Of a stretch of DNA of 64,000 nt, positions 8,437 through 15,400 are shown piece by piece (position 1 is the stretch's first letter; each line of letters starts with the position of its first letter). The notes beneath the pieces are model-generated. The model saw nothing but the letters and a program-made list of their open reading frames with translations. It searched no databases and was not told the DNA's origin. Source of the DNA: JAXGPP01 sp964436865. GTDB lineage: Bacteria > Planctomycetota > Planctomycetia > Pirellulales > Thermoguttaceae. Where the stretch lies: positions 28,133-92,132 of the forward strand of contig CAYTFK010000001.1 in NCBI GenBank assembly GCA_964436865.1, in the 5' to 3' direction. A program made the position numbers and the translations under genes.

Positions 8437-8940
8437 ATGAGCACGGCTGAAGAAAACAAGAGCCTGATCCGTTATCTCATTGAGGACGGATTGAACAAGG
8501 GCCACCTGGAGATCGCCGACGAGTACTTCACACCCGATTACGAGGTGCACATTCCGGGACGCCGCGATCTGCCCGTGGGGCCGGAAGCCTTCAAACAGGT
8601 GATCGGCATGTGGCGGGCGGCGTTTCCCGACTTCCACATGACGATCGAATCGCTGGTGGCCGAAGGAGAGATGGTCGCCAATCGATTTACGACGCGGGGC
8701 ACCCACGAGGCGCCCCTGATGGGCATACCGCCCACCGGCCGGCCGATGGTCGTGCGCGGTCAGGAGTTGCATCGAGTCGTCGGCGGCAAGGTCGCCGAAA
8801 CCTGGGTGTGCGACGACGTGCCGTCGATCCTGGTCCAACTGGGCGTGCTCGCTCCGCCTCCGATGATGCCGCCCAGTGGTGACGGGACACACGCCCGGGA
8901 TCGTAGTCGCGAGGACAGTTGCCATGGTTGCGCTCGTTGA
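8437..8940 (+). CDS. SnoaL-like polyketide cyclase / ester cyclase family protein
   Basis: The 167-residue protein belongs to the SnoaL-like (NTF2-fold) family, whose members close the last ring of anthracycline-type polyketides by aldol chemistry. Family features visible: NKGHLEIADEYFTPDYEVH near the N-terminus, a PxGPEAFKQ segment, and the C-terminal AETWVCDDVPSILVQLG, where the acidic residues match the usual E-x-W-x(2-3)-D-x-x-x-L-x-Q-L-G pattern. The frame is open 18 codons upstream, but the ATG at 8437 has GGAAGG at the right distance and begins where the family fold begins. A variable tail follows residue 150. It starts the plus-strand polyketide run and overlaps the next gene by 17 bp. 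Many family members are simple ester hydrolases or unassigned; the neighbours favour a cyclase. Confidence 0.87.
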   Translation: MSTAEENKSLIRYLIEDGLNKGHLEIADEYFTPDYEVHIPGRRDLPVGPEAFKQVIGMWRAAFPDFHMTIESLVAEGEMVANRFTTRGTHEAPLMGIPPTGRPMVVRGQELHRVVGGKVAETWVCDDVPSILVQLGVLAPPPMMPPSGDGTHARDRSREDSCHGCAR

Positions 8941-9415
8941 GGTGTTGCGGTTCGTCAATCTTCTCGCCGCGGCCCTGGTCGCCGGAGGACAGGTTTACGT
9001 CTATCGGGTAGTGATGCCGGTCAAGCGGTCGTTCGACACGCGAACGTCGGTCCAGGTGCATAATGCGATGCTCGGGCACCAGACCGACCACTACATGAAG
9101 CCCGCCGGAATCATCTCCGGCCTGACCGCACTGGCGATCATGGCGCTGGGTATCAGCGGCATGCATCCGCTGCCGCCGATCTCGATCGCGCTTACCGGGA
9201 TCGGATTTCTCGGCACACTGGGCGTGGCCCTCCTGAGCCGGTACTTCAACGTGCCGACCAACGCGATGATGCTCAACTGGTCGCTGGAGAACATCCCGGA
9301 AAACTACTCCGACATCCGGGCAAGATGGGATCTGGTGCACACGTTCCGGGTCACTTGCGGCGTAACCGCCTTTGTCTTCTATCTGCTGGCAATGCTGCTC
9401 GCCAGGTACGACTGA
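8924..9415 (+). CDS. DUF1772 / anthrone-oxygenase-like membrane protein
   Basis: The 163-residue protein has four predicted membrane helices (about 8-28, 60-80, 86-106 and 140-160). It has the layout of the DUF1772 family, which includes proteins named as noncatalytic-cofactor-free anthrone oxygenases. Such enzymes turn an anthrone into an anthraquinone, which would suit an aromatic polyketide pathway. The start is taken as the ATG at 8924 with GAGGA at 8911-8915. A GTG at 8876 would add 16 polar residues inside the preceding gene. The overlap with the SnoaL-like gene implies translational coupling. Family membership is from overall hydrophobic pattern and size, so the enzymatic role is tentative. 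Confidence 0.72.
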   Translation: MVALVEVLRFVNLLAAALVAGGQVYVYRVVMPVKRSFDTRTSVQVHNAMLGHQTDHYMKPAGIISGLTALAIMALGISGMHPLPPISIALTGIGFLGTLGVALLSRYFNVPTNAMMLNWSLENIPENYSDIRARWDLVHTFRVTCGVTAFVFYLLAMLLARYD

Positions 9416-9466
9416 CCGGCCCCGGCGGCCGGTCATCGTTCCGACCGCGTGAACAGGAGACTTGTT

Positions 9467-10264
9467 ATGACAGTCGCCACAGAAGCCGTTGCGGACATCA
9501 ACTCGCTGTTCCGTCTTGACAACAAATCGGCACTCGTTGTCGGCGGATATGGAGGCATCGGCTCGGTGACCTCGCGGTTGCTCGGCCACTGCGGCGCTTC
9601 GGTGGTCGTCGCCGGGCGCAACCTCGAACGCGCCCAATCACTTGCCGCGGAACTGGCCAACGGCAAACGCGCCATGGGGGCACGCGTCGATTTGTCCGAT
9701 CGCGATAGCGTCGAGGAGCTTGTCGCGCGCGTGGTCGAAGAGTTCGGCGGACTGGACATTTTGGTCAACCTCGCCGGAATCGATATCGAAGCCAAGGCCG
9801 AAGAGTTTACCGAGGAGGACTGGCGCAACGTCATCGACATCAATCTCTCCGGCGCATTTCGCCTGTCGCAGGCGGCGGGGCGGGTGATGATCAAGAACGG
9901 GCAAGGCGGAAGGATCATCCACTTCTCCTCCACCCGGAGCGCCGCGGGGGCGCGCAAGGGGTTCTCTGCCTACGGGGCGGCCAAAGCCGGTCTGAATCTG
10001 CTCATCAAGCAACTGGCAACCGAGTGGGGCCGACACCGAATCACGGTCAACGGAGTGGCGCCGGGATTCGTGCCCACCGATTTGGTCGAGCACAACATTC
10101 GCGATGAACAGTTCACCGCCATGATGCGGAACCGGATTCCCATGGGACGCTTCGGCACACCGCTGGAAATGGCGGCCGCGGTATTGTTCTTCGCCTCGCC
10201 CGGGGCGAGCTTCGTTACGGGTCAGATCCTGTTTGTCGACGGCGGCGTGACCGCCAGTTCCTGA
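9467..10264 (+). CDS. Short-chain dehydrogenase/reductase, possible polyketide reductase
   Basis: The 265-residue protein is a classical SDR. It has the nucleotide loop GGYGGIG near residue 26, the NLAG-type segment (ILVNLAGID) and the catalytic pair Tyr169/Lys173 in SAYGAAKAG, with a serine upstream in HFSSTRSAAG. The C-terminal GRFGTPLEMAAAVLFFASP and TGQILFVDGG segments are typical of FabG-like enzymes. It would reduce a keto group or oxidise an alcohol with NAD(P). ATG 9467 is preferred over GTG 9449 because AGGAG lies 8 bases before it. It sits 51 bp after the DUF1772 gene. A second SDR at 32399-33136 is the better match to a polyketide ketoreductase, so this one may be a later tailoring enzyme. 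Confidence 0.9.
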   Translation: MTVATEAVADINSLFRLDNKSALVVGGYGGIGSVTSRLLGHCGASVVVAGRNLERAQSLAAELANGKRAMGARVDLSDRDSVEELVARVVEEFGGLDILVNLAGIDIEAKAEEFTEEDWRNVIDINLSGAFRLSQAAGRVMIKNGQGGRIIHFSSTRSAAGARKGFSAYGAAKAGLNLLIKQLATEWGRHRITVNGVAPGFVPTDLVEHNIRDEQFTAMMRNRIPMGRFGTPLEMAAAVLFFASPGASFVTGQILFVDGGVTASS

Positions 10265-10344
10265 GAACCGAGGACGCGACACCGCGGTGTGAGCCGCCCG
10301 GCGACGCCTGTTCGCACACCCATTTCCACAAGGAAATACATACC

Positions 10345-11382
10345 ATGACGCAACAACGGATCGGTTTTCTTGGCCTCGGCAGCATGGGGTTGGGCATGGC
10401 GTGCCGCCTGGCCGAAGCGGGCTATCCCATTACCGTCTACAACCGCACGCGGTCCAAGTGCGCCGCGGCGGAGAAGCTGGGGGCCCGTGCGGTGGACTCG
10501 CCGCGGGAAGCGGCCGCCGGCGCCGACGTTGTCATGCTCAGCCTGGCCGATCAGGATGCGGTTCGCGGCATGGTCTACGGTGACGACGGCGTGCTGGCTG
10601 GTCTTGAGCGCGGCGGCTGCATCATCGACATGAGCACCGTGCCGCCGGAGTTCCCCCAGGAGTTGGAGGCCAAAGCCTCGGCCTTGGGCGTGAGAACGCT
10701 CGATGCTCGTGTGCTGGGCAATCCGGAGCACGCCCGCGGCGGCGAATTGCGTGTGATGGTCGGCGGCGACGAAGCCGTCTTCCAGGAAATGCTTGGCATC
10801 CTGGAGACGATCGGCAAAGAAGTGACCCATCTGGGCCGACACGGTTCTGGTGCGGTCATGAAGCTAGTGCTGAACATGCTCATGGGCGTGCAGATGCCGG
10901 CGTTGGCCGAAGCGGTTGTCTATGGCGAGCGCGCCGGATTGCCGCGCGGCAAGATCCTCGAAATGATCGCCAAGAGCGGCTACAGCTCGCCGGTCATGAA
11001 GTTCCGCTGCGGCATGATGGGCCGCCGCGCGTTCGATCAGGTGGCCTTCAAGCTCTCGTTGATGCGCAAAGACATGATGCTTGTACTTGAGCAGTGCCAG
11101 AAACTCGACGTGCCCGTGCCGGTCTCCGAATCGGCCTATTCCATGCTCACCGCGGCGAAGCAGCGAGGTTTGGGAGATCTGGACGTGGCCGCCATGCTGG
11201 CGTTCATGGAAGAGATTTCCGGACTGGACACTTATCCGTGGCCGATCGACGCCGACGGCAAGCCGATCCCCGGGCGCCCGGCCGGTCCCGGCGGCAACGG
11301 TGGGCCGGGCGGCACGGGTGGACCGATGAGCCGCCCGGTGGCCGCGGCGAAGACGGTGATTACCGGCGCGCCCCAGGAGTGA
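10345..11382 (+). CDS. Beta-hydroxyacid dehydrogenase family protein (HIBADH-like)
   Basis: The 345-residue protein has an N-terminal Rossmann domain with the dinucleotide motif GFLGLGSMG. The family segment TVYNRTRSKC follows, then a C-terminal helical domain with the conserved lysine in GSGAVMKLVLNMLMG. This is the layout of 3-hydroxyisobutyrate and tartronate semialdehyde dehydrogenases and of imine-reductase-like relatives. The last 40 residues are an unusual Gly/Pro-rich tail (GPGGNGGPGGTGG) that the family does not have. The usual substrate-binding region is divergent, so the substrate is unknown. Its stop codon is 4 bp before the ATG of the amidohydrolase, and it lies inside the polyketide run, so a reductive tailoring role is possible. 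Confidence 0.88.
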   Translation: MTQQRIGFLGLGSMGLGMACRLAEAGYPITVYNRTRSKCAAAEKLGARAVDSPREAAAGADVVMLSLADQDAVRGMVYGDDGVLAGLERGGCIIDMSTVPPEFPQELEAKASALGVRTLDARVLGNPEHARGGELRVMVGGDEAVFQEMLGILETIGKEVTHLGRHGSGAVMKLVLNMLMGVQMPALAEAVVYGERAGLPRGKILEMIAKSGYSSPVMKFRCGMMGRRAFDQVAFKLSLMRKDMMLVLEQCQKLDVPVPVSESAYSMLTAAKQRGLGDLDVAAMLAFMEEISGLDTYPWPIDADGKPIPGRPAGPGGNGGPGGTGGPMSRPVAAAKTVITGAPQE

Positions 11383-11386
11383 CGTG

Positions 11387-12403
11387 ATGATTATCGACAT
11401 TCACGGCCACATCACCTCGCCCAAGTTGTTCGAGCGATTTCCCATGCCGCCGGCCCTGGCCGACATCGAGGGGATGATCCAGCAGAAACTCGACGCGGGA
11501 ATCGGCCTGACCATCGTCGGCAGCCCGGTCGGTGAGGGAACGATGATGAAGGTGGCCGGGCTGGACAACTACGCCCAGACCGCCGACCAGTTGAAGTGCT
11601 TTCACGAGTGGCTGGGCGAAACCTGCGCGAAGCACGCCGAACATTTGAGGGCCTATGTCTACACGAATCCGTTCGACGAATCGCTCCTCCGGCAGACGGC
11701 CGAGACGCTTCACCACAGCGAGTTTGTCGGACTGATCGTGAACACGAGCGTCCAGGGCCAGTATCTCGACTCGCCGCGGGCCGATGCGTTTTTTGCCATG
11801 GCCGCTGAACTCGACGCGCCGATCTTTCTCCACCCGCCTGCCGAACCGGTCGGAGCGGCGAGCTTCGCTGATTATCGGCTCGTCGAGCAGGTGGCTCGCT
11901 ACAACGACGTAACGTCAAGCCTGGCGATCCTGGCGTTCAGCGGGCGGTTCGAACATTTCCCGGAACTGAAGATCATCGGGGCCACCGGCGGCGGCTGTGT
12001 TTCGCTGTTGACGGGCCGGCTCGATCTTGCCTATCAGCCGCGGCACTGGGGCAAGCCTGCGACCACAACGGGAGGACCACCACCCAGTGCGAAGGGCGCC
12101 GGACCGCCGCCGGGCGTGATCCAGTCGTTTGAGAACAAGATCTCGCAGCCTCCCAGCACGTACATCGAACGCCTGTTTGTCGACACGGCAGTGCTCAGCC
12201 CGTGGGCGCTGCGCGCCAATCTCGAAACCCTGGGGGCAGCGCAGATGCTTTTTGGCACGGACTCGCCGCCGCTGGCTACGCCGCTGGCGGAGCGGATCGC
12301 CGCGATCCGTGAGCTTCCGATTTCCGACGACCAGAAGCAGAGAATTCTCGGCGGGAATGCCCTGCGCCTGTTCCATCTCGAACCATGCTTATCGCCTTCC
12401 TGA
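11387..12403 (+). CDS. Amidohydrolase-2 family protein (ACMSD-like hydrolase or decarboxylase)
   Basis: The 338-residue TIM-barrel protein has the metal-binding HxH near the N-terminus (IDIHGHI), a barrel-strand histidine in PIFLHPP and the C-terminal aspartate in LFGTDSPP. These mark the amidohydrolase-2 group, which contains nonoxidative decarboxylases of aromatic acids and some lactone hydrolases. A decarboxylation of an aromatic carboxylate would fit a polyketide pathway but is inference. A Gly/Pro-rich insertion (about 225-245) is unusual. ATG 11387 has CAGGAG seven bases upstream; GTG 11384 directly before it is an alternative. Confidence 0.84.
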   Translation: MIIDIHGHITSPKLFERFPMPPALADIEGMIQQKLDAGIGLTIVGSPVGEGTMMKVAGLDNYAQTADQLKCFHEWLGETCAKHAEHLRAYVYTNPFDESLLRQTAETLHHSEFVGLIVNTSVQGQYLDSPRADAFFAMAAELDAPIFLHPPAEPVGAASFADYRLVEQVARYNDVTSSLAILAFSGRFEHFPELKIIGATGGGCVSLLTGRLDLAYQPRHWGKPATTTGGPPPSAKGAGPPPGVIQSFENKISQPPSTYIERLFVDTAVLSPWALRANLETLGAAQMLFGTDSPPLATPLAERIAAIRELPISDDQKQRILGGNALRLFHLEPCLSPS

Positions 12404-12467
12404 CGGATTAGAGGGATATGCGACCATCCGCCGTGCTGCCAGCACGAGGCCGTGAGAGTTGCCAGCC

Positions 12468-15400
12468 ATGAAGAGGACCATTGTGCGCACCCCCGATTCT
12501 CCTTCCCTCAGTTGCCATGGCCTCCCGCATCTCGATCGGCATCGGTCATGTCGGCGACGAGTCCCATGGCGAAAGGCGCTGTCTTTCGAGATCCTCGAAC
12601 TCCGGGCGCTGTTGGCCCCGCTGGCTGATCTGCCGGTCCTGCAAAGTCAGAATGGCGTTCTCACGGCCACGTTAACGGCGACCATCGGCCCAGGCATCAT
12701 CGACGGGCGTCCTGTTACCGACCTGATGAGCTACAACGGCGTCTACTCGGGCCCGACCTTACAGGTCGAGCCGGGCGACACGATGGATGTGACCCTGATC
12801 AACGGGCTGGCGGAAGAAACCAACCTGCACACACACGGCCTGCACGTATCGTCTCTAGGCAACTCCGACAACGTCTTTCTGCATCTCCAGCCCGGCGAAC
12901 AGAACCATTACCAAATCCACATCCCCGAAGACCACCCCCAGGGACTCTACTGGTATCACCCACACCACCATGAGGTGTCGAACCGGCAGATCTTCGCGGG
13001 GCTGTCCGGGCTGCTGGTTGTGGGGCGAGCCGACGGCGGCGCTCCTGAACTCGACGGGCTTCCGCAGCGGCTACTGGCTCTCCGCGACATCGATATCAGA
13101 CCGGATGGCTCGGTCAATCCGATCGAGACTCCGCGTTCGCCGCTGACCGCAGTTCACACCATCAACGGCCAGGTGAACCCGACGATCACGATGGCCCCGG
13201 GTGCTACCGAGATCTGGAATCTGGCGAATATCGGCCAGGGAGCAACGTATCCCCTTCAACTTCAGAAGAAAGGCGACCCGACGGAAGTGCTGCCGCTGCA
13301 CCTCGTGGCCCAGGACGGGCAGCCGTTTACGGAGGTCAAACCGGCCACAGAAATTGTGGCGCACCCGGCCAATCGCTACTCATTCATCGTTCAACTGCCT
13401 GCCGACGCCGCGCCGGGCACGGAATACGTGCTGATGACGCTGCCCTATAACGAAGGGGTCATTCTCTGGCCCAACGGCGTGCCGCCTGGCCGCGACCCCA
13501 CCCGGCCTGCCGGCGTGGAACCGACTCCCGTGGTCCTGGCCACCGTGCGAATTGAAGGGCCCCCGGCAACCCCCTTGGCGCTGCCGACCACCCTGACGCC
13601 GGACGGCGCCTTTACCGATCTTCGCGACGAACCGATCGCCGCCAGCCGAGTGTTCCGTTGGGGACGGATCATTCGGCCAGGCACTACGGCGTTGTACACC
13701 ATTAATGGCCAGGTCTATCCCGATGTCCCGCTTGTGCGACCGCGGTTAGGGACCGTGGAGGAATGGACGCATTTCAACGACACGACCGAGTCGCACCCGT
13801 TCCACCTGCACCAACACAGCTTCCAGGTGGTCTCGGTGAACGGCATTCCGATTGATCCCGAGGGACCGCCCGTCACCGTCGGACAGGAGATCTATTACGG
13901 CGGCGCGTGGGTGGACACCGTAAATGTTCCTGCCAACGGCAAACTGGTGGTCCGCGTGAAGTTCGACGACTTCCTGGGAGCGTTCATTTATCATTGCCAT
14001 CTTCTGTTCCACCAGGACGCAGGGATGATGGGCATCGTGGAAGCCGTCCCCGAACGCCCGATCTTCGCTGCCGGCGCCAACAATGGGTCCGCGCCGGAGG
14101 TGAAGGTCTTCGACGCGATCAGCGGTGCGACGCAACGCGATTTCCTGGCCTATGAAGAAGGATTCACGGGCGGCGTCCGGGTTGCGACAGGCGATATCAA
14201 TGCGGATGGAGTACCCGATATCATCACCGCTCCCGGCCCTGGCCGGGAACCGCTGGTCAAGATATACGACGGCGTCGATGGAAGCCTGCTCAATAGTTTT
14301 CTCGCCTTCGACTCGAACTTCACGGGTGGCGTGTTCGTGGCGGCGGGCGATGTGACGGGCGACGGTGCAGACGAGGTGATCGTCGGCCCGGATGTGGGCG
14401 GTGCCCCGATGGTGAAGGCGTTTCAGGCCTTGGACGGGACGCTGGCACGAAGCGTGATGGCATTTGACGCAGGCTTCATGGGCGGTGTTCGCGTCGCTGC
14501 CGGAGACGTCAACGGCGACGGCCGAATCGACGTGATTGCCGGCGCCGGGCCGGGTGACACCCCGCTGGTGAGAGTCTTCAGCGGCACTAACGACCTGCAT
14601 CTGATCGCCCATTTCCTGGCATATGACGCCTCCTTCCAGGGTGGCGTGTATGTCGGCGCGGGTCGCGTCAAAGGGTTCGCCTACACCGATATTTTGACCG
14701 GCCCGGGTGCGGGCGGCGAGCCGCGGGTGAAGGTCTTCCGCGAGGATCCCGCTGCGGTCAATGATGGCCACCACGGTGCCATGGGATTCGAGGTGACTGA
14801 ACAGAACAGCTTTCTGGCCTTTGACCCGTTGATGGCCAACGGCGTGCAAATCGCAGCGGTTTACGATGCCGCCGGCGTGGGCGACAACGTGGTAGCGATC
14901 GACGCCGGCAGCGCGCCGGTGCACGCGCATCTTTTCCGCTATGGGACCATGAACGAGATTCCGCTGCCATTCGACTTCACGCCCAATCCCGGGCAGGACC
15001 ACGTCTCCAACGGAGACATCCTGTTTACGCGTCTGATCGATGCGCAGAACGGGCCCAATCCTGAGCTCTACGTCATTCGTGCTGACGGCTCCGGCGCAAC
15101 GAATCGCAGCAACAATCCGGCCGCCGATCAGTGGGCTGCATGGTCGCCTGACGGCACGAAGATCGCCTTCTCGAGCACGCGAGTAGGATCGTTCCAGATC
15201 TTCGTCATGAATGCCGACGGCACCAGTCCGATGCGGCTCACTTCGGGGCTGGCCGACAACTACCAACCGGCCTGGTCACCCGATGGGACAAGACTCGCTT
15301 TCACCAGCTTGCGCGACGGCAATGCCGAGATCTACGTCCTGAACGCCGACGGCACGGGCGAACGGCGACTCACGAGCAGTCCGGGAAACGACCTTGAGCC

